Shown: positions 1 through 10,914, counted from the first letter of the stretch. The stretch is DNA of 27,500 nucleotides from Hepatocystis sp. ex Piliocolobus tephrosceles (GCA_902459845.2 CABPSV020000113.1:1-27500); one strand, 5' to 3'. The notes: generated from the sequence alone by a model not told the origin. Numbers and translations are program-made.

Positions 1-41
1 AAAAAAAAATCGCAAAAAAACAATCGCAAAAAAAGTAGAAC

Positions 42-223
42 AAAAAAATAAGGCCAAAAAAATAAGGCCAAAAAAATAAGGCCAAAAAAATAAGACCAAA
101 AAAATAAGGCCAAAAAAATAAGGCCAAAAAAATAAGGCCAAAAAAATAAGGCCAAAAAAATAAGACCAAAAAAATAAGGCCAAAAAAATAAGGCCAAAAA
201 AATAAGGCCAAAAAAATAACGCG
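42..223. repeat. 14-nt tandem array with 70-nt higher-order period
   Basis: Twelve back-to-back copies of a 14-nt unit (seven A, then TAAGGCC) run from 42 to 209, followed by a thirteenth copy ending CGCG instead of GGCC. Copies 4 and 9 carry GACC in place of GGCC, so the array also shows a five-unit (70-nt) higher-order period, as expected from block duplication. Because 14 is not a multiple of 3, the array passes through all frames and hits stops, so it is not coding. Degenerate relatives ending in TCGC lie at 1-40. Confidence 0.95.
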
Positions 224-817
224 AAAAAACAAAAAATGGCAAACTTTTAGTTATCACATTTAAATAGCTGATTAATGCTTCTTATTTTTTTTCACGTTTA
301 TTTTAAATCAGTTTGGTATAGGAGGAGAATCAAAAAATAAAAATAAAAATATGGTTTGTTCGGTTAGTTTTTTTTTTTTTTTTGACTTATGCATTATTAA
401 ACTTATGTGTCACTTTTCTGCATTCAGTTTTAATTAAATGCAGTGAAGTCACTAAGCATTGTAATTTTTTCAAAAATATATAAATAATTATATAAATAAT
501 TATATAAATAATTATATAAATAATTATATAAATAAGTGTATAAATAAATATATAAATATATGCCAAAATGTTGTTACTATAAAGCTGCTTATGTATGTAA
601 AATAAACACATAAGCAAATCAATTGTTAAATAAAAACATAAACGTATTTGACATAAATCCCACTTAACGTAAGTCCCATTTTACATAAATCCAATTTGTA
701 AATATATTTAAATTTTCAAAGCATTTCATAAAGGTTATCTTCATTTATTAATGAATTATATAAATCGTTTTTCACAATAAAACTTAAAAATGCACAAATC
801 CAAATTGTTAATTTGTA

Positions 818-870
<53 letters not shown>

Positions 871-2100
871 TATAAATGTCGCAACATATTTATACATATA
901 ATAATACTATGAATATGTAGAAACCTATGTGGGCAAATACAATATGCTTAAAAACGAGTGCAGCTAGAATGTATATTTTCATTTCTATGTTAAATAAAAA
1001 ATATTCTTAATTTTATATTAACAAAAAATACTTTATAATTAATTAAAAAAAAAAAACATCATTTTTGTTTTTTTTTTTTTTACTTATAACTGTTTACTAA
1101 TTTCTTATTTTGTTCTTAAAGTGTTCATTATTTTAGTAAATAATTAGCTCATTTATCTTTTTTTTTTTTTTGGAAATATAAAATTATTCCATTTGATGAA
1201 AACATAAAAAAATGAAAAGAAGAATGGCATAAGAAATGGTAGAAAAATAGTATAATTTTTTTCTTTTTTTTTTTTTTTTGTGATCTCATTATATATATGG
1301 TTATATCGTAACACATACTGCTTAATTACATGTATTATTATATTCTACTATGTTGTAATCATACATTATGCAAATATTTAAAAATATTTAAAAGCTTTAA
1401 ATATAAAAATAATTAAAAAATTAAAAAAAAATAACTAAAACATTTAAAAAAAAACAATTAAAACACTTAAAAAAAACAATTAAAACGTTTAAAATATGTT
1501 TTTTTTACTTTGTGATAAAATAAAGTTTGCATAAATGTGCATTTATATATACGTATGTATATATGTATGTATATATGTATATAAATAGTTTTTACGATTT
1601 TGTCAAAATGCGTCTATTTGTGTGCATAACAAGTTAGCATATTCTATAAATAACAAAAAAAAAAAAAAAAAAAACAACAAAGTATAAAAACTGAAAAATT
1701 CATTATATTTTTATTACATATCATGATAAAATTTATTAATAATAAAAAAAAAAAAAACAAAAGGTATATCATAAAAACTAAAAAGTTCATTTATTATTAT
1801 TATGTATGGTGATACATTATTAATAAAAGAAAAAAACTCTCAACTTTAATTATATAGAACCGTGCGAAAAATATATCTTTAATAAGTTTTATTTTCAAAA
1901 TACATGCCAAACTGGGTGTTAAAATGGGTACCAAAATAACGTTCCAAAATAACGTTCCAAAATAACGTGCCAAAAAAATTGAATGACACGAATACTTCAA
2001 AGAAAATACAAAAATTAAGAATAGGTAAAAATTAAGAATAGGTAAAAATTAAGAAAGGGTAAAAATTAAGAAAAGGTAAAAAAAAAAAAAAAAGCCCTAA
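224..2100. other. AT-rich non-coding spacer downstream of DOHH
   Basis: No supportable gene was seen. The stretch holds a 12-nt array (about 479-534, unit TAAATAATTATA), a poly(dT) run of about 48 at 821-868, several shorter A/T runs, and near the DOHH 3' end two further arrays: a 13-nt unit (CCAAAATAACGTT, three copies, 1931-1970) and a 17-nt unit (AAAAATTAAGAATAGGT, about four copies, 2010-2078). The last two probably lie in the DOHH 3' UTR or just beyond it. Short open frames at 387-617 and 1800-2000 (minus) are made of repeat or AT-rich codons and look accidental. Confidence 0.7.
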
Positions 2101-3138
2101 TTAACTAATTTCTATTGTAATGTTTAAATTTTCTGTTATGTAATCTAACCCCACTAAACAGCTTTCCGCTACAACTGCACATTTATCCTTTGAATATGTT
2201 TTTAATGTGTTTATAATAACATTTTGTACATTTTTATATTCTTCAGAAGTTAAATTTAAGCTCCCAAGAGACCCTAAAGCTAATGCGGCCTCATGTCTAA
2301 CCATCTCGTGTTCTTCTATATTTGTAAGAGAACAAATTAAATATTTTAACGAAATTAAATTTAAAGCTTGACCTAAAACAAATGCAACTTCATGCCTAAA
2401 AACTGCTGATTTTTTATCATTGATTAAAGCATATCCTAATGCGTTTAACGATTCATCAGTTTCCATATCTCTTAATTTGAATAATGCTTCATATCTTTTT
2501 TTTAATGCAATATTTTCATTATTTAAATCTTCAATTAATTTATCAATAGTTTCATTAACATTAGATGTAATAACAACTGGATCTATAGTATTAAATTTAG
2601 ATGAAACAAATCCATTACTATCTCTATTTTCTTTTAATTTTTTTTTTATTTCATTTTTTCCGCTACATGCACATACAGTATATTTATTTTTTTCTAATAA
2701 TGAATTTAAAGCCAGTTCACACGTTTCTCGAACTTCTATATGCTCATCATTTATAAACTTTTTTATAACTTCGATATTTTCATAACTTCCTATTGCTGCT
2801 AACCCTTCAGCAGCTTCATGTCTTACCATTATATGCTCTTCTTTATCATTCAATAATTTTGTTAATATATCATTACATTTTCTATTACATATTTGACCCA
2901 TCACATATGCAATTTCATGTCGTAATAAAACACTATTATTATTTTCTAATGCATAAGTAAGAATGTTTATTACTTCATTTATATCATTTTTATATACTTC
3001 TCTACATTCATATAATGCCCTCATTTGTTTTTCTATAAAATCGTTTTTAGTCTGTACTAAATATTTTCGTATAAATTTTTTATTAGTACTATCTTCATAT
3101 TTTATCAAGCGGGTTATGTTACCAATGCTACCAGCCAT
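2101..3138 (-). CDS. DOHH: Deoxyhypusine hydroxylase (DOHH)
   Basis: A single-exon 345-aa protein built of HEAT-type helical repeats. DOHH is the cytosolic di-iron monooxygenase that hydroxylates deoxyhypusine on eIF5A, the last step of hypusine formation. The diagnostic feature is four His-Glu pairs in two symmetric halves: LLRHEIAYVMGQ (His74-Glu75), MVRHEAAEGLAAIG (His107-Glu108), FRHEVAFVLGQ (His249-Glu250) and MVRHEAALALGSLG (His282-Glu283). These are the iron ligands of the family and none is missing. The linker between the halves (about 149-200) carries the conserved-looking NTIDPV and is slightly longer than in the roughly 300-aa human enzyme. The ATG at 3138 is the first of the frame and sits in an A-rich context (AAAAATGGC). 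It is divergently arranged with the helicase gene. The family call is very secure. Confidence 0.97.
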   Translation of the reverse strand: MAGSIGNITRLIKYEDSTNKKFIRKYLVQTKNDFIEKQMRALYECREVYKNDINEVINILTYALENNNSVLLRHEIAYVMGQICNRKCNDILTKLLNDKEEHIMVRHEAAEGLAAIGSYENIEVIKKFINDEHIEVRETCELALNSLLEKNKYTVCACSGKNEIKKKLKENRDSNGFVSSKFNTIDPVVITSNVNETIDKLIEDLNNENIALKKRYEALFKLRDMETDESLNALGYALINDKKSAVFRHEVAFVLGQALNLISLKYLICSLTNIEEHEMVRHEAALALGSLGSLNLTSEEYKNVQNVIINTLKTYSKDKCAVVAESCLVGLDYITENLNITIEIS

Positions 3139-4029
3139 TTTTAGTATATATTTATATATGCAAACAATGCAAACAATGCAAACAATGCAAACAATGCAAA
3201 CAATGCAAACAATGCAAACAATGCAAACAATGAAAACAATGCAAACAATGCAAATAATGCAAATATTTAATAAAGCTGCTTTTTAACTATTAAAATAGGT
3301 GCTAAGATATGCCTAATGTGTTGAAAAAAAAAAAAAAGCTATACATATTACTCAAAAAAAAAAAAAAAAAAAACACACAAATGTACAAACACATACAAAT
3401 GTAACTATATGGTTATTAATAGTTACATTAGCTCAATTTTCATTAAGTTACTAAAAAAGTGATATAAACTGTTTAAAGTGTAAAGTGTGAATGTATCACT
3501 TAAAAATGTTTGACATAACTACTTGACATAACTATAAGATATAAATATTATATACACTTTCAAACAAAAAAAAATGTAAATATATATACTGCACATACAT
3601 TTACATATGATTAACGTTTAAGTAAAAATAAGCTATTCAAGGTATCAATCCTATAAGTGACATATAAAAAGTTAAAAAATCATTGAATATATAACTTTGA
3701 ATATACCAGTGAACTTAAAAACGCTCTAAAAACAATCTAAAAACAATCTAAAAACAATCTAAAAACAATCTAAAAACAATAAGCAAACATTACTTCCGCC
3801 TATGATTTCTGCCTATGTTAGGTACATAGCGAAGGATTTATATAAAGTTATATTTTTACAGTTTCCTAAGTATATAAAAAATTCATATATTTTTCGATAT
3901 TAATGACCCACGCCTGTTGTAAAACATAAACCATTTCTTTAAAGCATTTTTTTTCTTCTGACAGATTATTAAAATCTATGTTTAAAAAATATCAATTATT
4001 TTGTTTATAAATATGTTATTTTTAAAAAA

Positions 4030-4060
<31 letters not shown>

Positions 4061-4236
4061 CGAGCTAGTAATGATTATGTATTTTTGTTTTATGACAGCT
4101 TATGAAAAAAAAAAAAAAAATGGCTTCTATTTTTGTATATTTTAAATAAATTCTCGTACAAATTCAAATAAAAAAAAAAAATAAATAAATTCATATATAT
4201 ATTTAAATATTATATATTATTTGTAAATTAAATAGG

Positions 4237-4271
<35 letters not shown>

Positions 4272-4339
4272 TATAAAACATTTAATACCAGTAAAAATAA
4301 AAAAAAAAAAAAAAGGCACAACTGAACCGATTTAACCCT

Positions 4340-4391
<52 letters not shown>

Positions 4392-4730
4392 CCGATTTTT
4401 GTTATAAATTTAAATATATAAAACATATAAAGCGTATATATTTTGTAGAATATATAAATTTTGTATATGTTTACAAAATGGCCAATTTGTTTATTTATTA
4501 ATTTTTGAAGCATATTTGTGTTTTTTTTTTTTTTTTTTTTTTTTACATCTCTTTAGGATTTCAATATCCCAAAAAATTTTTTTGTTATGCTTAAAAGCTT
4601 TCTGCTTTATTATGTCCAACATGTTAAAAATATGCTCAAATATGTTCATTATATTTAACACATTTTGCATAAATTTACCAACTTCATATATCAAAAATAA
4701 AACATCAGAGCATGGTTTTAAATTTACAAA
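3139..4730. promoter_or_regulatory. Divergent spacer between DOHH and the helicase
   Basis: About 1.6 kb separates two start codons pointing away from each other, so both promoters and 5' leaders must lie here. No classical core-promoter motif can be assigned. Contents: a 9-nt array next to the DOHH start, an 11-nt array (AAAAACAATCT, about five copies, 3726-3780), and long homopolymer tracts (A at 4038-4060 and 4237-4267; T at about 4339-4391 and 4520-4544). Short open frames across 4217-4743 are homopolymer translations. Confidence 0.75.
3158..3263 (-). repeat. 9-nt array (GCATTGTTT on the coding strand) in the DOHH leader
   Basis: About eleven to twelve copies of a 9-nt unit (CAAACAATG on the plus strand) end about 20 nt upstream of the DOHH ATG, so the array probably lies in its 5' UTR or core promoter. 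On the DOHH strand each copy reads GCATTGTTT. That contains TGCATT and introduces no ATG. On the opposite strand each copy contains an ATG. Confidence 0.9.
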
Positions 4731-4756
4731 ATGGAAGAAGTGATTTACGACAATGA
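4712..4756 (+). promoter_or_regulatory. Overlapping upstream ORF at the helicase start
   Basis: An ATG at 4712, 19 nt before the helicase ATG and in a different frame, opens a 14-codon reading frame (MVLNLQNGRSDLRQ) that ends with TGA at 4754-4756, inside the main coding sequence. If the mRNA includes 4712, ribosomes starting there would pass the true start, so leaky scanning or reinitiation would be needed. The ORF is visible in the sequence. Its use is inferred. Confidence 0.6.
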
Positions 4757-7700
4757 TACGACAGAATGCTCAGAACAAAGAAGATTAACAAACAAGGAAA
4801 AAAAAAAATTGGAATATGAAAAAAGAATGCAAAAAAAAAATGAAAAGCAATTGAAAAAAGTTCAAAAAGTAATTTCTAAATACAACGTGGCGCATTTAAA
4901 AAACAATTGTTCCGATATTAGTTCCATTCAATTAAAGGTTCAGTCAACAGAAGTAAATGACAAAACTAATATTGTAACAGCAGAAACAGAAAAAAAAAAA
5001 AAAAAAAAAGTAGCGGTAGAGGAAGAATTAATTTTAAAAATTAAAAATACAAATGTGGTTGATACAGAAAACTTAAAATTGTACACGAATGGATGTGACA
5101 AAAATGAGAAAGCTCTAAATAGCAAAGAAAAAAACAAAGGAAACAATAAAGAACAATATTCATTAAATAATTTATCTAAAAAAAAATTAATAAAAAAAAT
5201 AAAAAATAAACTAAAATATGATAAAGAAAAGGAAAAAGAAGCTTTATTAAAAACACTAGCACAATACAAGTTAAATGAAAATCAACTTAATTTTGTACAA
5301 CCATTAAATGCAAAAAACAAATACGAGTGTAAAGAAAATTTGTATAATTTATTCAATTCATATGAACAAATGCATCTTGATTTACCACAGCATTTACAAG
5401 ATATTAAAAATAAGTTAGAAAAAAAAAAAAAAAAATTTTCAGAATATCAAAAAAAACAAAAAGATTTAGAAAATTTAGAAAAACAAGAAGTTAAAAAAAA
5501 AGCTAAAATTTACGAAGAAATACTTCAACATGAACAAAATACAAATGACGACATAACCTGCATTCAGCTTGACAGTACTAATAAATTAACCAACACAGAT
5601 GGCAAAGCCATAGATAGAAACGTCATCGATAGAAACGTCATAGATAAAAACATCATAGATGGAAACGTCATAGATAAAAACAACATAAATGATAACGACA
5701 TAAATGAACACGACATAAATGAAAACAACATAAATGAAAACGAAATAAATGGAGATGCGCATACAGACGATAACGCACTAACCGATAATGATGCGAGTAC
5801 GGGCGATAATTCACTATCCGATGATGACCCAGGTAATGCCATGCATAACAAAAAAACTAACACAACCTTAATTTGTGATAAACCAAAAAATAATGCACAA
5901 ATAAGACCTATTAAGTACGAGCCTGTACAAGTGAATAGAAAAAAAAGTATCGAAAAATTAAGATTTGCATTACCTGTTTTAGGTTATGAACAAGAAATAA
6001 TTGAAGCAATAATAAATTATGATTTTGTTTTTATTAGTGGTGATACAGGATGTGGTAAATCCACTCAAGTACCACAGTTTATTTATGAATATGGTTTTGC
6101 ATCGAAACATTATTTAATAGGTATTACTGAGCCGAGAAAAATAGCTGTCAAAAATATTGCTAATAGATTAAATGAAGAATTAAATATAACTAATGTTTGT
6201 GGGTATCAAATAAGATATGAGAAATCTAATTTTTTAAACACTAGTAAAATTAAAGTAATGACTGAAGGTATTTTATTAAAAGAAATAATGAGTGATTCGA
6301 TTTTATCTAAATACAGTGTTATAATATTAGATGAAGCACATGAAAGAAGTATTAATATGGATATAATATTAGGATTATTATCCATAATATGCAAAATTAG
6401 AAAAAATAATTTTATTAATTACAAATCAGATATTATTCCTTTGAGAGTTGTTATTATGTCAGCAACTATTGATGAAAATCAATTTTTTGAAAATAAAATA
6501 TTAACAAACTATACAGCTATCAATATTCCAACAGAAAAAATACCCGTTGTTGATCATTTTTTACCTTATACACCAAACAATTATGTAGATGAAGCAAAAA
6601 AAAAAATTATACAAATTCATAAAAAGTTACCACCTGGTAGTATATTAGTATTCTTAACAAGTCAAGAAGAGATTTATCGTTTATACAATGAACTAAGCAA
6701 TTCAAAAATGAACGATAAAAACAAACCATATAACCAGATAAATGATTTCAATCAGCTAAGTTCTTTGAGCAACGCTCAAAATATAAATAAACAAGAAAAG
6801 AACGATTTTTCCTTCGATTTCAGTGAAGATGAAAATAATGTGAATAACAAAAATGGTTTTTTCATAATCGACATGGACGAAAATGTAGAAAAAAAAATTA
6901 TTTTTCAGGGATCTGACGATGGAGATGGGGATGAGGATGGAAATGAAGACGAAGTGGAGGATGGAGATGGAAATGAAGACGAAGTGGAGGGTGTGGATGG
7001 AAATGAAGACGAAGTGAAGGATGGGGATGGAAATGAAGACGAAGTGGAGGATGGGGATGGAAATGAAGACGAAGTGGAGGATGGGGATGGAAATGAAGAC
7101 GAAGTGGAGGATGGGGATGGAAATGAAGACGAAGTGGAGGGTGTGGATGGTAATGAAGTAATGGGAGACGAGTCAGAAGTGTTGGAGAAATTGGATGAAT
7201 CAGAAGAAAGTACAAAAAATGACGAATCCCAAAGAAATGACGAAACCAAACCGATTGACGAAACCAAATCGAATGATCAAACCAAACTGAATGACCAAAC
7301 CAAACCGAATGACCAAACCAAACCGAATGACCAAACCAAACCGAATGATCAAACCAAACTGAATGACCAAACCAAACCGAATGACCATACCAAACCGAAT
7401 GACCAAACCAAACCGAATGACCAAACCAAACCGAATGATCAAACCAAACTGAATGACCAAACCAAACCGAATGATCAAACCAAACCGAATGACCAAACAA
7501 AACTGAATGACCAAACCAAACCGAATGACCAAACCAAAGAAAAAGCAGCCATCTGGAAAGGAAGTGATGGGTCAGGCAAATTAAAAATTTTAAAACTTTA
7601 TGCTAATCTTCCTATGAATAAACAAATGCATTTATTCAACATGCCAAAAGAGAATGAACGAATCTGTATTTTAAGTACAAATGTAGCAGAGACATCCATT

Positions 7701-9947
7701 ACTTTACCAAACATTCGTTATGTTATTGATTGTGGTAAAGAAAAAAAAAAAATGTATTCAACAACAAATGATTATTCTTACTACGTTATTGATAATATAA
7801 GTAAAAGTTCAGCACTCCAAAGAAAAGGTAGGGCTGGTAGAGTTTTACATTTATTAAAAAATAATAAAAAAAATAGAAAACTTATTGAAAGTGAAAAGGG
7901 ACATGTATATAAATTATATTCTTCTAATTATTATAACTACTTTTTTAAAAAACATAATGATTTACCAATTTTGAATTATCCTCTTGATTCTTTAATTCTT
8001 TACTTATTAAGTTTTAAAATAGAAAATGTAAACAATTTCCCATTTATTAATAAACCTGATAAATGTAAATTTGAAGAAGCTAAAAAAAGATTAATTTATT
8101 TTAATTGTATTTATTTTCAATATTCAGATATTATGTTTTTATTTAAAAACCTAGATGAAAAAAAAGCTGCAAAAAAAAGTATCAAAGCTCATATACAAAA
8201 ATTTAATCCAGAAAATAAAAAGGGAATAACACTTGTAGGTTTATTTGTTTTATCACTACCATTAAGTACAAGATATGCTAAAATATTAACAGATGTCTGT
8301 TTAAAAGCTATATCTTTAAACCATGTTTCTGCTATTCCCTTAGCTTGCCTTTTAGTTTCCTGTTTATATTTAGAATCCATTTTTTCATATGATTATAAAT
8401 TGCGTACAAAATATAAAAAAAAAAAAAATAAAATAAAAAGTAGTACTATGCATAAAAATAGTATTTTTCGCACTTGTACTGACTCCGGTAACAAAATTAG
8501 TACTGGTAATCACTTGATAAATCTATTTTTAAAAAAAAAACATAAACAAGTTAACAACAGTGATAATTGTATGAATAAATCTTGTTATGCGGATTGGGGG
8601 GGTACAAGTGGTAACCAGAATGAAAGTAGCAACAAAACACATTGCAAAAATGGGGATGAAAATGGGGATGAAAATGGGGATGAAAATGGGGATGAAAATG
8701 GAGATGAAAACGGAGATGAAAACGGAGATGAAAATGGAGATGAAAATGGAGATGAAAACGGAGATGAAAATGGAGATGAAAATGGAGATGAAAATGACGA
8801 ATCCAGTGACGACACAGACGATACCTTAATTACAAATTTTAAATCAAAATATAATAACGATATTGACTTTTATTTAGACTTATGTACATATTTTTATTTT
8901 GCAAAAAACAGAGATGATTTTTGTTATCTCATGAAATTGGATAAAAAGAAAACTTCGGAATTACTTAAATTATCTAATCAGTTAATACATATAATTAATC
9001 TCAAACTTAACAAAAATATTACTTTTGAAAATTTGGAAAAAAAACCATCCTCTTTATCAAAACAAATAATACATTATGCTATTATTCAAGGATTTATAGA
9101 CCATTTAGCAATTCGTTATGATTTTATACATAACGAATATACTAGAAATGTAGAATGTAAATATAATAATAAAAAAGCATATTTTACTCAAAACATGAAC
9201 ACACCTGTATATATTAATTCGACTTCCGCTCTATATCCAAATAGGTACCATACATCTATATAACTCCAATTAACATTTTTTTAATTAAAAAACAAAAGAT
9301 AAAATGATAAAGATGTTTTTATAACTTATTGGAGGAATACAGTAGTCGCACTTGTGCTGTTTACTATATATTTGTTTGTTATTATAAACATACATGCGTG
9401 TGTACGTACATACTTACATACATACATACATAACACACATGCTAACACACACATATGTAACATTCTTCTTTTCCTTGCATTATCTTCTTTAGGCCATACC
9501 CAAAATACATTTTATACAATTATATTATGAAGAATAAAAACTCATATGTTATGTTTGACTGTTTACATATAAACGAGTCGGACTTAGAAAAGATAACAAA
9601 TGCTTGTATATTTACTAACACATACGAAAAAATTCCTCCACCTAAATACAATACTAAAAAGGATAAAATTGTTGTTTATATAAAACCTATGTATTTACCT
9701 TATTCTCTGCAGTTATCTATAGCAGAAAAAGAGTTAAACGAAAATGACGTTTTATTTTATAATTATCTTGCACTGTTCATATTAAATGGAGCAATGTTTC
9801 CAAAAATGTGTACATTCCAAAAACTATATTCTCACGACGCAAGTGATGTAATTAATTGTACTCAACAAGAAATTAAAAATTTTATAGCCGCTTTAAAACA
9901 AAACAGAATAGTGAACAGGTATAGCTATACATTTGTTGCATATACAA

Positions 9948-9978
<31 letters not shown>

Positions 9979-10186
9979 CTCACCCGGTTTACCCATCCGG
10001 TTTATTTGTATTTACTTATTTTTTCGGTTATTTGTGTTTTTTCTTTTTAGGTCAACTTTAATAAGTAAATGGAAACAGAATAACAATTTTTTAAAAAATG
10101 AATTTATTCCTTTAGTAGAAAACAAAATTACGAAGTATAATCAAAATGCTGTTCATGATTTATGGCCACCTACGCATGTTTCATAA
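4731..10186 (+). CDS. DHX37: DEAH-box RNA helicase, DHX37/Dhr1 (Ecm16) type, three exons
   Basis: Exons 4731-9244, 9493-9918 and 10051-10186 join in phase (AG|G at both junctions) to give 1691 aa. Motif I GDTGCGKST begins at 437, DEAH at 534, SAT at 577, motif V STNVAETSIT at 982 and motif VI QRKGRAGR at 1030. The segment before motif I (LRFALPVLGYEQEIIEA) and the extreme C-terminus WPPTHVS resemble DHX37/Dhr1, whose family ends in a similar WPPT peptide. Exon 2 supplies the end of the OB-fold region and the LFILNGAMFPK segment that matches DHX37. The yeast and human enzymes unwind U3 snoRNA from pre-18S rRNA in the nucleolus. Residues 1-400 are lysine-rich and probably coiled or disordered. 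Large charged inserts sit between the RecA lobes (about 685-950) and in the C-terminal helical region (about 1225-1365). The start is the ATG in AAAATGG. Without splicing, the first open frame stops at 9263 and loses the C-terminus. Confidence 0.93.
5594..5770 (+). repeat. Asn/Asp/Ile repeat block in the helicase N-terminus
   Basis: About residues 289-346 of the helicase are degenerate hexapeptide-like repeats of the IDRNVIDK and INENNINE kind, with 15- to 18-nt DNA periods. The block lies in the poorly ordered N-terminal region, before the catalytic core. Confidence 0.8.
6917..7147 (+). repeat. 30-nt coding repeat (DGDGNEDEVE) in the helicase
   Basis: Seven to eight copies of a 30-nt unit encode the acidic decapeptide DGDGNEDEVE, with VEGVDGNEDE variants. 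The array lies between the two RecA-like lobes, roughly residues 729-806. Confidence 0.92.
7219..7541 (+). repeat. 18-nt coding repeat (NDQTKP/NDQTKL) in the helicase
   Basis: About 17 copies of an 18-nt unit (AATGACCAAACCAAACCG) encode NDQTKP with NDQTKL, NDHTKP and NDETKP variants. The L variant recurs every three to five units, which points to block duplication. The array follows the acidic repeat directly and is balanced in charge. Confidence 0.92.
8648..8793 (+). repeat. 12-nt coding repeat (GDEN) in the helicase
   Basis: Twelve copies of a 12-nt unit encode (GDEN)12, inside a variable insert in the helical region after the second RecA lobe. Third-position changes (GGGGAT against GGAGAT, AAT against AAC) are grouped, so the 3' copies are older or separately expanded. 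The antisense frame reads as a Ser/Phe/Pro repeat and is only a shadow. Confidence 0.93.
9245..9492 (+). other. Helicase intron 1
   Basis: A 248-nt GT..AG intron. The donor is AATAG|GTACC and the acceptor TCTTCTTTAG|GCC. It is supported by the DHX37-like sequence resuming in the right frame after the acceptor (PYPKYILYNY), and by the truncation that follows if it is not removed. It contains a short ACAT-type repeat at 9391-9445. Confidence 0.88.
9919..10050 (+). other. Helicase intron 2, 132 nt and stop-free
   Basis: Donor AACAG|GTATAG, acceptor TTTTTAG|GTC. The length is exactly 44 codons and no stop occurs in the coding frame, so the exons stay in frame whether or not it is spliced. Its translation is a tract of Tyr/Ile pairs plus hydrophobic residues unlike the flanking protein, and the flanks join well to family sequence. 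I therefore treat it as an intron. Confidence 0.85.
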
Positions 10187-10914
10187 CAATACATAAATAT
10201 AAAAACTTTGATATATATCTATACATGTATGTACATGTAATCCCAGTTACATGCAACAAGTTCAAAAACGCGTTTATATATATCACATAGTAGTGATTAT
10301 TATAAACCATTTTTTAAATTATAAAATAAAAATAGTTTATTTATATTTATATTACGAAAAGCCTATATATATATATATTTTTTTTTTTTTTATTATACAA
10401 TATATATATATATATATATATATGTATACACTTTTTTAAATACTTACAATAAAAAAAATTAAAAATACCATCACATACATTTCAATCAATTTTTTATTTT
10501 TTTTTTAACAATTTTGTTGTAATTCACCACGAATTAACTAACGTTCTTAACTTTACAATAATTAAATTAATCCAATTTTTTGAAGTAGTTTTTTTTTTTT
10601 TACGTATGTTTTTTTCGAGTTCTACATAGCATATAGCATAGGCAAATAAAAAATAAATTATTGCAACTTTACAATAATAAAATAGTGCAAACATAAAAAT
10701 GAGGATAAAAATACATACACAAATAACAATATATGTGTATATGTACGTATGTATGTATAAAATAAAATCGTAGAACTCCTTAAAAATTAAAACTAGGATT
10801 AAACAGTTATGCAAGTGTGAAGAGCTTTTTTCTATCTTTCAATTTCTTTTTTTTCTATCTTTCTATCTTCTAATTGCTTTTTTCTCATTTTTCAATTGCT
10901 TTTTTTTCATTTGT
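10187..10914. other. Convergent 3' spacer between the helicase and eS7
   Basis: The 728 nt hold the 3' ends of two converging genes. Seen: (TA)n runs at about 10365-10378 and 10399-10423, T-rich tracts, and a T-rich stretch at 10823-10910 in which runs of TTTTTT alternate with CTATC or CAATT. Open frames at 10251-10439 (+) and 10524-10814 (-) are made of Ile/Tyr/Phe/Lys codons of background composition, and I do not call them. No RNA gene was recognised. Confidence 0.7.

Noticed and set aside
6898..7532. Long antisense and alternate frames across the helicase repeats (Phe/Gly/His/Val and Ser/Pro/Phe repeats).
   Set aside because: Repeat units of 12, 18 and 30 nt keep all frames open. The sense frame carries the helicase motifs on both sides.
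8587..8829. Frame rich in MKMEMKTEMK as a small basic protein.
   Set aside because: Alternate-frame reading of the (GDEN)12 array within the helicase coding sequence.
10524..10814. A 96-codon minus-strand frame in the convergent spacer.
   Set aside because: Composition is Ile/Tyr/Phe/Lys background, with no motif and no plausible splice partners.
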